A stretch of 27,263 nucleotides of DNA from VGEM01 sp033764265 (lineage in GTDB: Bacteria; Pseudomonadota; Alphaproteobacteria; Rhodospirillales; Rhodospirillaceae): positions 1-27,263 of the forward strand of contig JANRJB010000039.1 of assembly GCA_033764265.1 (NCBI GenBank). Reading direction: 5' to 3'. Both the position numbers and the translations under genes were made by a program. A model generated the notes under the pieces. The model did no database searches. It saw only the letters and a program-made list of their open reading frames with translations, and was not told the DNA's origin. Shown here piece after piece: positions 1 through 7,614 of the stretch (positions are counted from its first letter, which is position 1; each line of letters opens with the position of its first letter).

Positions 1-1250
1 GGTGGAGCCGCGGGCGGCGGCGGTGGAGCCGCGGGCGGCGGCGGCGAGGCGCCTTGCTGGCCGGCGGGCTGCTGGCCGCCGGCCGTGTCGCCACCGCCTT
101 CACCGTCGTCGCCACCATCGGCGCCGTCATCGGCGCCGTCATCGCCTCCATCAGCGCCATCGGCGCCGTCAGCACCGTCGCCACCGCCGTCGGCGCCGTC
201 TTGCCCGCCCTGCTGGCCGCCTTGCTGGCCGCCCTGGTTGTCCTGGTTCTGCTGTTGTTGCTGTTGCTGCTGCTGTTGTTGCTGGAACTGCTGCCGGGCC
301 TGCGTCACCACCGCCTCGACCGTCGACGCGATCGCCGCCACCTGTTCCGGCGTGAACTGCACCTGGGTCGGCGCCTGGCCCTGCGCCGGGTTCCACTGCC
401 AGCCCGAGTTGGCGCCGTTGATGGTGCCCACCACCGTGCCGTTGGGCAGCGACAGGACGATTTCGCCGACCGCCGTCTGGCCGCCGCCCAGGTTCTCCGG
501 CCGGTTCAGAATCGTGATGCCGCCGCCCTGCGGGTCGAACGACACGAACACCTGCGTGCCGCGGATGCCGATGGTCGCCACCGGCGTGTTCAGCGACATG
601 TTGTCGTTGCCGGACTTGGCGATCTTGCCCGAAATAAACGACGTCGCGCCCGACACCAGGTTGAAGCTCGCCCGGCCGGTCTCCGCGGCCGGATCGTAGA
701 TCAGTTCGTCCAGGACCAGTTCGCCGTCCTCGCCCAGCGCCACCGTCGTCTCGTCGACAAACACGATGCCGATCTTGCCGTCGGCGCCGGTCTCGATGAT
801 GTCGTCCTGAAACACCGGATCGCCAACCGCCAGCGTCACCGTCGTGCCGTCGGCCCGCACCGCCGTAACGGTGCCTTCCAGCGTCTCCACCCGGCCGATC
901 GGCTGCGCCGCATCCTGCGCCAGTTGCTCGCCGTCACCGGCCTGCGCCATCTGCCCCGGCGCCAGCGGGCCCGTCAGCCGCGTCGCCAGCTCGCCCGAGA
1001 CCACCACGCCCGCCCCATCGGTCAACTCGGGCGCAGGATCCAAGAGGAAGAAACCTTTGACGATAAACACTTCGCCGTCCGGCGCGCGGATCACCAGATC
1101 GCTGCCGACCCGCTCGAACTCGCCCCGCAACAGTGCCGACAACTCGCCGATCACCGCCCGGCCATCGACCACCTCGATCACGTGCACCACAACAGATGAC
1201 GCGCCGACATCGCCCGGCGCAAAGCCGGTGGAAGTGAAGTTCGTCGTCAT
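1..1250 (-). CDS. FecR-domain protein with Gln-, Gly/Asp- and Pro-rich linker (C-terminus off window)
   Basis: The reading frame is open for 416 codons from an ATG at 1250 to the left edge, so the protein is incomplete at its C-terminus. The start is preceded by AAGGGGACC. There is no signal peptide. Residues about 130-240 form a FecR-type domain, with a GDPVFQDDIIETG segment, an LDELIYDP segment and TPVATIGIRGTQV starting near residue 222. From residue 323 there is a run of 12 glutamines, then Gly/Gln repeats, a long Gly-Ala-Asp repeat, and Pro/Ala blocks from about residue 403. In alphaproteobacteria this arrangement is common at the head of very long cell-surface or type I-secreted proteins whose C-terminal repeats follow the linker. 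That role is inferred, because no repeats or secretion signal lie inside the window. The low-complexity DNA (CTG/TTG and GCC/GTC triplets) is prone to length variation. Confidence 0.85.
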   Translation of the reverse strand, partial: MTTNFTSTGFAPGDVGASSVVVHVIEVVDGRAVIGELSALLRGEFERVGSDLVIRAPDGEVFIVKGFFLLDPAPELTDGAGVVVSGELATRLTGPLAPGQMAQAGDGEQLAQDAAQPIGRVETLEGTVTAVRADGTTVTLAVGDPVFQDDIIETGADGKIGIVFVDETTVALGEDGELVLDELIYDPAAETGRASFNLVSGATSFISGKIAKSGNDNMSLNTPVATIGIRGTQVFVSFDPQGGGITILNRPENLGGGQTAVGEIVLSLPNGTVVGTINGANSGWQWNPAQGQAPTQVQFTPEQVAAIASTVEAVVTQARQQFQQQQQQQQQQQQNQDNQGGQQGGQQGGQDGADGGGDGADGADGADGGDDGADDGADGGDDGEGGGDTAGGQQPAGQQGASPPPPAAPPPPPAAP

Positions 1251-1501
1251 GGTCCCCTTGGGCGCACAGCGCTGCGCTGAGTGTGGCCGCTACAACTAAT
1301 AGGATAAAAGTCTAGTCCGATCGGCAACGCGGTGAAACCAATAATTGCCCTGTTGAAAACTATTTTGCCCTTGCGCAATGTACCTTTGGCAGTCGGTTTG
1401 GTGTCGCAACTATTCCGCTAGAAACTGGCGCAAACCCACGCCGTAACGCCCGGCGACCATCCGATCGCCGCTCCGTCGCGCCCTGAACAAGGACAGTTTC
1501 C
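1251..1501. promoter_or_regulatory. Divergent intergenic region between FecR-domain gene and decarboxylase-like gene
   Basis: This 251-base gap separates two divergently read genes and must hold both promoters. It is clearly richer in A and T than its surroundings, especially at 1296-1316 and 1340-1382. On the plus strand TTGAAA at 1353-1358 could be a -35 element, but the -10 at the expected distance (AATGTA-like) is poor. No strong inverted repeat or terminator was seen. The exact promoter positions are uncertain. Confidence 0.35.
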
Positions 1502-2248
1502 ATGACCGATGCACTGGGATGGCGCAAAAAGTTCGGCGTCCTCGGACCGTCGACCAACACCATCGTCCAGCCCGACTTCGACGACTTGCGCGTGCCGGGT
1601 GTGACCAACCACTACAGCCGCATCTACACGCCCAACGCTCAGGCCATCAGCAACGAGACGTTCATGGCCGCCACCCAGACGATCGCCGGCAATGTGATCG
1701 ACGCGGTGCGCAGCGTGATGACCTGCAGCCCCGATTATCTGGTGATGGGCATGTCGGCGATCACGTTTTACGGCGGCAACAAGGGCGCCGACGCGTTCCA
1801 GAAAAAGATCGAGGACGAGGCCAAGGTCGGCGTGTCGGTCGGTTCGCACGCCTGCACCGCCGCGCTCAAGGCCTACGGCGGCGTCAAGCGCATCGCCTTC
1901 CTGTCACCCTACTATCCGGCCGCCAACGCCGAGGTGCAGGGCTACTTCGCCGACAACGGCTTCACCACCGTGCGCGACGTGCCGCTGCAGCGCCCGAGCT
2001 GGACGGCGATCGCCGAAACGACCGAGCAGATGTGCATCGATACGCTGAAGCGGCTCGACGGACCCGACGTCGATGCCATTCTCCAGGTCGGCACCAATCA
2101 CAGCATGATCCGGCTGGCCGCCTTCGCCGAGAAATGGCTGGGCAAGCCGGTCATCGCCATCAACACCGCGACCTACTGGCACGCGCTGCGCGCCAACGGC
2201 ATCCAGGACAAACTGCCCGGCTTCGGCCGATTGCTGGAAGAGTTCTGA
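1502..2248 (+). CDS. Arylmalonate decarboxylase/maleate isomerase-like protein (Asp/Glu racemase fold), catalytic Cys absent
   Basis: This 248-residue protein matches the length and pattern of the arylmalonate decarboxylase (AMDase)/maleate cis-trans isomerase branch of the Asp/Glu racemase superfamily: an N-terminal GVLGPSTNTI segment, VMGMSAITFYGG at 82-92, and DAILQVGTNHSM at 191-202. Racemases and maleate isomerases use two cysteines, and AMDase uses one (Cys188) with Gly74 in place of the other. Aligned by eye, Gly83 sits at the Gly74 position and Gly197 at the Cys188 position. The protein's other cysteines (75, 118, 178) are outside these motifs. So the fold is clear, but the usual thiol chemistry is not supported. 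The start has AAGGACA upstream. The gene is followed after 8 bases by a short-chain dehydrogenase, suggesting one transcript. Substrate unknown. Confidence 0.8.
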   Translation: MTDALGWRKKFGVLGPSTNTIVQPDFDDLRVPGVTNHYSRIYTPNAQAISNETFMAATQTIAGNVIDAVRSVMTCSPDYLVMGMSAITFYGGNKGADAFQKKIEDEAKVGVSVGSHACTAALKAYGGVKRIAFLSPYYPAANAEVQGYFADNGFTTVRDVPLQRPSWTAIAETTEQMCIDTLKRLDGPDVDAILQVGTNHSMIRLAAFAEKWLGKPVIAINTATYWHALRANGIQDKLPGFGRLLEEF

Positions 2249-2256
2249 TCCCGACC

Positions 2257-2982
2257 GTGGCCGGCGACCTTACCGGACTCGGCGCGCTGGTCAGCGGCGG
2301 CGCCTCGGGGATCGGGCGGAGCTGCGCGGCGGTGCTGGCTGAGCGCGGCGCGCGGGTGGCGATCCTGGACCGCGTGACTGCGCCGAGCGGCATGGCTGGC
2401 GTGATCGCCGACATCCGCCGCCCCGATCAGGTTCGCGCCGCCGTCACACAGGCCGAGGCGGCCATTGGGCGCATCGACATCCTGGTCAACAACGCCGGCA
2501 TCAGCGGCCGCAGCCTGCCGCTGGACGCCATCGACGACAACGCCTTCGACGACATGTTCGCCACGCACGTCAAAGGCGCGTTCGTGTGCGCGCAAGCCGT
2601 CGCGCCCGGCATGAAAGCCCGGCGGTTCGGCCGCATCGTCAATATCTCCTCGCATTTCGCGCTGATCGGCAGCGCCAGCGCCAGCCATTACGTCGGCGCC
2701 AAAGCGGCGTTGCACGGCTTCACCAAGGCCTGGGCTTTGGAGTTCGCGCCCTTCGGGATCACCGTGAACGCGGTGGCGCCTGGGCTGGTGGACACGCCGA
2801 TGACGCGGGCCAGCGTCGGCGATGCTGAACTTGCCCGCCGCGGCGCCGGTTATCCCGTCGGCCGATTGCCGACGATGGACGAGATCGCCTTCGCGGTCGC
2901 CTGGCTGGCCGGCCGCGAGACCGACACGATCACCGGCCAGATCATCAGCCCCAACGGCGGCATCGCGATGGCTGGCGGCTAA
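2257..2982 (+). CDS. Short-chain dehydrogenase/reductase (SDR family)
   Basis: A classical SDR of 241 residues, starting at a GTG 8 bases after the preceding stop. No better start is available in frame, and GAAGAG within the previous gene's end is the likely ribosome site. The nucleotide-binding glycine motif is SGGASGIG at 13-20, Asp38 at the end of the second strand suggests NAD(H) preference, NNAG is at 78-81, and the catalytic set is Ser132, Tyr145 and Lys149 (YVGAK). PG near residue 170 and a C-terminal SPNGG segment complete the fold. Such proteins oxidise or reduce hydroxyl/keto groups, and the substrate cannot be told. It is probably co-transcribed with the decarboxylase-like gene, so the two may act in one catabolic route. 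It ends 4 bases from the end of the convergent operon, with no visible terminator between them. Confidence 0.9.
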   Translation: MAGDLTGLGALVSGGASGIGRSCAAVLAERGARVAILDRVTAPSGMAGVIADIRRPDQVRAAVTQAEAAIGRIDILVNNAGISGRSLPLDAIDDNAFDDMFATHVKGAFVCAQAVAPGMKARRFGRIVNISSHFALIGSASASHYVGAKAALHGFTKAWALEFAPFGITVNAVAPGLVDTPMTRASVGDAELARRGAGYPVGRLPTMDEIAFAVAWLAGRETDTITGQIISPNGGIAMAGG

Positions 2983-2986
2983 AGGG

Positions 2987-3367
2987 TCAGCCGCCGCGCT
3001 TCACGGCCTTCAGCGCTTCGTCGATCAGAAACAGGTCGGTCAGCAGGGTGCGCAGGTGCATCGAGGCGTTGAGATTGTCCACCAGCTGCGAGCTGATGTT
3101 CGGCGCCGCCAGCGCGAAGTTCACCGCGGCGCGGGCGCGCACCACGTCCTGTCCTGCAAAGGCAAAGAACGGCCGCATGGCCTCGGAGTAGTCGTCCAGA
3201 TCGAAGTACGAGGTGATGTCGCCCAGCGCCGCGCTCAGATTTTCCAACGTCGCGCGGATCGATGGGCCCGTGCCCCCCGCTTCGTTGTCGCGACCCTGGG
3301 CGGCGTACGCCAGCATGTATTCGTACGACGATTCGATCAGGTCGATGCAAGCGTCGAGGTCCGCCAT
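2987..3367 (-). CDS. Uncharacterised 126-residue protein, last gene of the Mo-hydroxylase operon
   Basis: I do not recognise this family. The 126-residue protein is predicted to be soluble and largely helical, with no signal peptide, no membrane helix and no cysteine. It starts MADLDACIDLIES (the single Cys is residue 7) and ends in a basic tail. Its ATG overlaps the stop of the cytochrome b gene by one base (TGATG), a strong sign of translational coupling. Its position at the end of an operon for an exported molybdenum hydroxylase suggests a cytoplasmic accessory role such as assembly, maturation or quality control before export, but this is inference from context only. The operon shown here contains no XdhC/PaoD-type cofactor-insertion chaperone, and this protein does not resemble one by eye. 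Confidence 0.75.
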   Translation of the reverse strand: MADLDACIDLIESSYEYMLAYAAQGRDNEAGGTGPSIRATLENLSAALGDITSYFDLDDYSEAMRPFFAFAGQDVVRARAAVNFALAAPNISSQLVDNLNASMHLRTLLTDLFLIDEALKAVKRGG

Positions 3368-3993
3368 CACGCGTCCCCGCGCCACTGCTTGGGATCGTGG
3401 TTGGCCTCGAGTTCGCCGCGCGTGATCCAGCCGAACACCATCGCGCGCAGATAGAACAGCTTCTCGGGCCGGATCGCGAAATAGACGTGCAGCACGATCA
3501 GCGAGACGAACACCAGCGCCGCGAGGCCGTGGATCACATAGATCACGCCCCAGGTCTCGGCGCCAAACAGATAGGGATCGCGCGTCCACAACGGGCCGTC
3601 GATCCGCGGCAGCATGACGATCCCGGTGCCGAGCGCGGCCAGGCAGAACACGGTGACGGCATGGTGCATCAGCCGCTGGGCCAGCGAATACTTGCCGGGT
3701 TTGGCGCCAGTGCCGCCGGCCCCTGCCCGTCCGATCGAGGCGCGCAGTTCGTCCAGGTCGCACGCGCCGAACCACATCGACCGCACGCTTTGCCAAAACA
3801 AGGCACGCACCGCGTGTCCGACCACGATTACGGTCAGCAACAGGCCGGCGATCCAATGAATGGTCACCCACTCGAACTCCACCCCGAGCTTGGGCGCAAG
3901 CCCGGTGACGAGCAGGGCGAACATACAAAGCGCCATCAGCCAGTGAAAGGCGCGGTCGATGGCGGCGTGGCGCGTGATGCGGTCGGCGGACAT
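3367..3993 (-). CDS. Cytochrome b561 / formate-dehydrogenase-gamma-like membrane subunit
   Basis: A 208-residue integral membrane protein with about four transmembrane helices. It fits the b-type cytochrome family found in hydrogenases and formate dehydrogenases: DRAFHW (His17), TIHWIAG (His46), VGHAVRA (His60), and later helices with YVIHG and VLHVYFA histidines, which are candidates for two haem b sites. The C-terminal RAMVFGWITRGELEANHD resembles the end of formate dehydrogenase gamma chains. In this family the protein takes electrons from a periplasmic partner and passes them to quinone. I chose the ATG at 3993; a TTG at 4014 would add seven residues. Neither start has a strong ribosome site. 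It lies in the operon of an exported Mo hydroxylase and is probably its electron acceptor, which is inference. Confidence 0.85.
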   Translation of the reverse strand: MSADRITRHAAIDRAFHWLMALCMFALLVTGLAPKLGVEFEWVTIHWIAGLLLTVIVVGHAVRALFWQSVRSMWFGACDLDELRASIGRAGAGGTGAKPGKYSLAQRLMHHAVTVFCLAALGTGIVMLPRIDGPLWTRDPYLFGAETWGVIYVIHGLAALVFVSLIVLHVYFAIRPEKLFYLRAMVFGWITRGELEANHDPKQWRGDA

Positions 3994-4029
3994 GATGTGC
4001 AACGATGATAACAATGACGCGCGGCGGGG

Positions 4030-4188
4030 CTATCCGCTGCGTTTGCCGCCGCCCTTGAAGGCCATGACGACGGCGTGGATCGCCACCGCGGCGACGGCAG
4101 CGCCCAGAAACACCCAGAACAGCTCGAAGGACATGCCTTCCAGCGTGGTCTGGCCCCAGGCGTTGCGGCTGTAGCGGAAAATCTCCAT
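4030..4188 (-). CDS. 52-residue single-helix membrane protein in the Mo-hydroxylase operon
   Basis: A short gene from ATG at 4188 to TAG at 4030. It begins MEIFRYSRNAWGQTTLEGMS, continues as one hydrophobic helix (about residues 23-44, containing FWVFLGAAVAAVAIHAVVMAF) and ends in a basic tail (KGGGKRSG). The arrangement suggests the N-terminus is outside and the basic C-terminus in the cytoplasm. One histidine (His38) lies inside the helix. It sits 16 bases after the FAD-subunit gene and 36 bases before the cytochrome b gene, in the same orientation, and it fills the only gap in the operon. The one-helix shape recalls small anchor subunits of respiratory dehydrogenases, so a membrane anchor or cytochrome partner is plausible. 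No family was recognised. Confidence 0.7.
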   Translation of the reverse strand: MEIFRYSRNAWGQTTLEGMSFELFWVFLGAAVAAVAIHAVVMAFKGGGKRSG

Positions 4189-4204
4189 CGGCGGCGGACC
4201 GGGG

Positions 4205-5194
4205 TCAGGCGTCGCGGATCGCGCGCCGCACCAGGCTCTCCATCAACGGGATCTTGAAGTGATTGAAGTTGAGCGGCACCGCCCCGCGCGCGGCCGACGA
4301 GGCGGCCAGGTTGGCGGTTTCCTCGTTCTTGGCGCTGCCTTTGACGATGTCCTCGACCGCCGTCATCCGGCGCGGCACACACTCAACCCCGCCGCAGACG
4401 ATGCGGATGTCCTCGATCACGTTTTCGGTCGAGAGCTTCATGGCCGCGGCGACATTGACCAGGGCAAAGTCCCAGGTGTTGCGGTCGGCGACCTTCTCGA
4501 AATAGAAGCGCGCGCCGGCCCATTTCGCCGGCAATCGAATGGCGACCAACAACTCGTTCGGCTCCAGGGCCACCATGCGCATGATGTCGACGGCGGGGCC
4601 GATGAAGAACTGCTCGGCCGGTACGACGCGTTCGCCCTTGGACGAGCGCACGACCATCTCGGCTTCCAGCGCGACCATCACCGGCGCGGTGTCCGACGGC
4701 GTGACGGCGACGCAGCGGCTGGCGCCGAACAGGCAATGTTCGCGGTTCATGCCCTGCGGCGTGCCGGCGTAGCAGGTGTTGCCGCCGGCGCGGTAGCAAT
4801 CGAGGCCGTAGCGGTAATACCAGCAGCGCGCATCCTGGCAGAGGTTGCCGCCGATGGTGCCGACGTTGCGGATTTGCGGGCTGGCGACGCGACCGGCCGC
4901 GTCGGCAAGCGCTGCGTACTTGTCGCGGATGACCGGGCTGCTGGCCACCTCGACCAGCGTGGTCATGGCGCCGATCTCAATGCCGGCCGCGGTTTCGTGG
5001 ATGCCTTTCAGCTCCGCGATGCCGGCCAGGTCGATCACCGCCTGCGGCCGCTTGGCGCGGTCCTTGAACCAGTCGAGGCTGTCCTGCCCGCCCGCCATGC
5101 GCCAAGCCTTGGCGCCATGCTTGTCAAGCAAGGCCAGCGCGCCCGCCACGTCGGCCGGCTGGAACAGATCGAAGTTGGGCATCATGTCTTTCAT
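4205..5194 (-). CDS. Molybdenum hydroxylase FAD-binding subunit with extra Cys cluster (PaoB/4-HBCR beta type)
   Basis: The 329-residue medium subunit of a xanthine dehydrogenase-family enzyme. It carries electrons between the [2Fe-2S] subunit and the acceptor. The FAD-binding signatures are AGGQDSL at 34-40 and RNVGTIGGNL at 109-118, and the C-terminal CO-dehydrogenase-flavoprotein-type domain follows. An inserted stretch holds cysteines 119, 124, 133, 141, 154 and 161 in the same place as the insertion that binds an additional [4Fe-4S] cluster in E. coli PaoB and 4-hydroxybenzoyl-CoA reductase beta. A [4Fe-4S] cluster is therefore likely. No export signal is present, so export would need a Tat-bearing partner. 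The ATG at 5194 has AAGGAACG upstream and lies 13 bases after the large-subunit stop. A second in-frame ATG three codons later is less well placed. Confidence 0.93.
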   Translation of the reverse strand: MKDMMPNFDLFQPADVAGALALLDKHGAKAWRMAGGQDSLDWFKDRAKRPQAVIDLAGIAELKGIHETAAGIEIGAMTTLVEVASSPVIRDKYAALADAAGRVASPQIRNVGTIGGNLCQDARCWYYRYGLDCYRAGGNTCYAGTPQGMNREHCLFGASRCVAVTPSDTAPVMVALEAEMVVRSSKGERVVPAEQFFIGPAVDIMRMVALEPNELLVAIRLPAKWAGARFYFEKVADRNTWDFALVNVAAAMKLSTENVIEDIRIVCGGVECVPRRMTAVEDIVKGSAKNEETANLAASSAARGAVPLNFNHFKIPLMESLVRRAIRDA

Positions 5195-5207
5195 GGCCGG
5201 CGTTCCT

Positions 5208-7613
5208 TCACTGCGTGTTCACGGCCAGGATCTTGTGCGACTGCGGCCGCTTGGCCGCCGCGTTCAGGATCATGTCGGGCAGCACCGGCGTGCGGTTGAA
5301 GACGTGCCCGCCCAGGGCATCGGAAATCGCCGACAGCAATGCCGCCGCGGCGCACCCCATCAGCGGCTCGCCGATGCCCTTGATGCCCATCGGGTTCTGC
5401 GGGTCGGGCTGGTCGACCCAGCCGACGTTCATCTCGAGCGGCAGGTCGAGGTACGACGGCGGCTTGGCCTGATAGAGGCCGACGTTGGCGGGCAGGCCGT
5501 TCTGCGGGTCGTAGACCACGCGTTCCAGCCCCGCCATGCCGATGCCCATCACGCCGCCGCCGCGGATCTGATTGGCGAGGCTTTGCGGATGAAGCACAGT
5601 GCCGCAGTCGGCGGTGGCGACGTAGTCCTGGATCGTCCACTTGCCGGTCTCGAGATCGAGTTCGATTTCCATGAAGGCCGCGGCCATCGCCGGCACGTGG
5701 TTCTTCATCTCCAGCGTATCCTTGGCCACGCCGACCAGCCCCGAACCGGCAAGCGCGGCCACCGACCGCTTGGTCAAGTCGTTCAAGTTCTCGGGAATCT
5801 CCTGCCCGCTGAACTTGCCGCCCAACTCAATCGCGCGCTGCGCGGCCTGGGCGAAGGTGATGGACTTGGACGGATCGGCCTTGGCGACCACCTTCTCGCC
5901 GGCAAGGTCGTAGTCCTCTGGCGCGCCGCCCAGGTCCTTCGCGGCGATTTCGAGCAGCTTCGTCTTGGCGTCCATGGCGGCGACATAATTGGTGCGCGTC
6001 ATGGTGAACGAGGTGTTGCTGCCGAATTGGCCGTTATTCCAGGGCAGATGCGCGTCGGTGCGGCCGCGTTCGATCACCACATTGGCCCAATCGTAGCCCA
6101 GCACTTCGGCCGCCACGCGCGTGGTGTCGACATAGGAATATGTGCCGAGGTTGCCGATGCCGGTGTGAAGGTGCAGCTTGCCGTCGGGCCGGATCACCAC
6201 CAGGCCATCAAAGGCCGCGCTGCCGGCCGGGTGGTAGGCTTGGCCGACGCCGATGCCTTTGACCTTCGCGCCGTTGCGCTGGCCGCTGAGTTTCTTCTTT
6301 TCCTCCCAGTTGAAGCGCGCGGCGCTTTGCGCCATCGCTTCGGCGACGTAGGCGCTCGACACCGCCATCTGGCGTTCCTCGAACTTCGAGCCGGCCTTGG
6401 GCGCGTTGACCGCGCGGATCGCCAGCCGGTCGATGTCGAGCTGGCGCGCCGCCTTGTCCATCAACGGTTCCATGATGCAGGCCAGCTGGTTCTGGCCGGG
6501 CCCGCGCTGTGCGGTGGACAGCGGCAGGTTGGTGAACACCGAGATGCCGCGCCAGCGCATCGCCTCGGGCTGGTACATCATCGATAGCGCGCCGCCGAAA
6601 TTGCGGTAATCGGGGAAACCTTCGGTCGCGCCGTTCTGCTGCACCACGTAAACGTCGGCAGCCAGCAGCCGGCCGTCCTTGCGGAAGCCGAGCCTGACCC
6701 GACCCTGCAGGCCGGTGCGGCGCGACCCCAGGAAGTATTCCTCGGCGCGGCTGATGCGCATCATGCACGGTCGGTTGATCTTCTTGGACATGTGCGCGGG
6801 GATGGTCGCGACCACGTAGCCGCTGCCCTTCGAGCCGAACCCCCCGCCGCAGTATTCGGCGATCATCACCACGTCTTTGGCGTCGATGCCCAGCATCTCG
6901 GCGTACTGCGGCACCGGATAGGACTGGCTTTGGGTCGAGACGTGGAGATAACACTTCCCGCCCTGCCAATAGGCCATGCAGCTGCGCGGTTCCATGCTGT
7001 GGTGCGAATTGGCCGCAGTGACGAAACTTTCATCGAACACCAGGTCGGCAGCTGCGAAACCCTTTTCGATGTCGCCCACGGTCCATTCGGCCAAGGGCTG
7101 GCCCATCGGCAGCTTGTCGTCTCCGGCCTCGGCGAAATCGCGCGCGGTCCACTTGATCTTCTTCATTTCCGGCATGCCGCGCACGCCGGCGTTGGCCTCT
7201 GGGTAAACGTCCGGACCGCCGGGATACAGGCTCTGCAGCGGATCGACCGTGAACGGCAGCGGCTCGAACTCGATCTTGATCAGCTCCAGCGCGTCGGACG
7301 CCGCGGCCTCGGTCTCGGCCGCGATCGCCAGGATCGGCTGGCCGACGTACTTGGGTTCCATGGTCAGGATCGGATCGCGCGGCGCGGGGAACGAGGGCAC
7401 GTCCTCGGGCAACAGAATGCCCACCACGCCCGGCGCCTTGAGCGCCGCGGCGGTGTCGAGGTTGCGCACACGCGCGTGGGGGATCGTGCTGAGCAATAGC
7501 TTCACGAACACCATGCCGTCGGCGCGGAAGTCCTCGGCGTACTTGGCCTTGCCGGTGACCTTGGCGCGCACATCCGGCGGGGTGAAGTCCTTGCCGACGA
7601 GATTGTATGCCAT
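5208..7613 (-). CDS. Molybdenum hydroxylase large (Mo-cofactor) subunit, xanthine dehydrogenase/aldehyde oxidoreductase family
   Basis: An 801-residue catalytic subunit that hydroxylates aldehydes or N-heterocycles using water, with electrons leaving through iron-sulfur clusters. The N-terminal a/b-hammerhead domain (about 1-125) is followed by the molybdopterin-binding domain: CGGGFGSK at 255-262, AQRGPGQNQ at 368-376, and the C-terminal KGIGEPL with Glu749 as the expected catalytic base. The glycine-rich loop often read as GQG is here GIGNLGT at 485-491, so this is a divergent subgroup. Length is normal for the separate large subunit of PaoC/CoxL-type enzymes. No signal peptide is present. 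The start lies one base after the stop of the [2Fe-2S] subunit (TGACATG), so translation is probably coupled. The substrate cannot be read from the sequence. Confidence 0.95.
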   Translation of the reverse strand: MAYNLVGKDFTPPDVRAKVTGKAKYAEDFRADGMVFVKLLLSTIPHARVRNLDTAAALKAPGVVGILLPEDVPSFPAPRDPILTMEPKYVGQPILAIAAETEAAASDALELIKIEFEPLPFTVDPLQSLYPGGPDVYPEANAGVRGMPEMKKIKWTARDFAEAGDDKLPMGQPLAEWTVGDIEKGFAAADLVFDESFVTAANSHHSMEPRSCMAYWQGGKCYLHVSTQSQSYPVPQYAEMLGIDAKDVVMIAEYCGGGFGSKGSGYVVATIPAHMSKKINRPCMMRISRAEEYFLGSRRTGLQGRVRLGFRKDGRLLAADVYVVQQNGATEGFPDYRNFGGALSMMYQPEAMRWRGISVFTNLPLSTAQRGPGQNQLACIMEPLMDKAARQLDIDRLAIRAVNAPKAGSKFEERQMAVSSAYVAEAMAQSAARFNWEEKKKLSGQRNGAKVKGIGVGQAYHPAGSAAFDGLVVIRPDGKLHLHTGIGNLGTYSYVDTTRVAAEVLGYDWANVVIERGRTDAHLPWNNGQFGSNTSFTMTRTNYVAAMDAKTKLLEIAAKDLGGAPEDYDLAGEKVVAKADPSKSITFAQAAQRAIELGGKFSGQEIPENLNDLTKRSVAALAGSGLVGVAKDTLEMKNHVPAMAAAFMEIELDLETGKWTIQDYVATADCGTVLHPQSLANQIRGGGVMGIGMAGLERVVYDPQNGLPANVGLYQAKPPSYLDLPLEMNVGWVDQPDPQNPMGIKGIGEPLMGCAAAALLSAISDALGGHVFNRTPVLPDMILNAAAKRPQSHKILAVNTQ

Positions 7614-7614
7614 G

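Noticed and set aside
252..284. CTG/TTG repeat considered as a CRISPR or intergenic microsatellite
   Set aside because: It is in frame within the FecR-domain gene and encodes a glutamine run; there are no spacers.
2976..2992. Terminator between the SDR gene and the converging operon
   Set aside because: Only 4 bases separate the stops and no stable stem with a T-tract is visible.
4845..6587. A 580-codon plus-strand open frame
   Set aside because: It is antisense to the FAD and Mo subunits of the hydroxylase, whose cofactor motifs are unambiguous.
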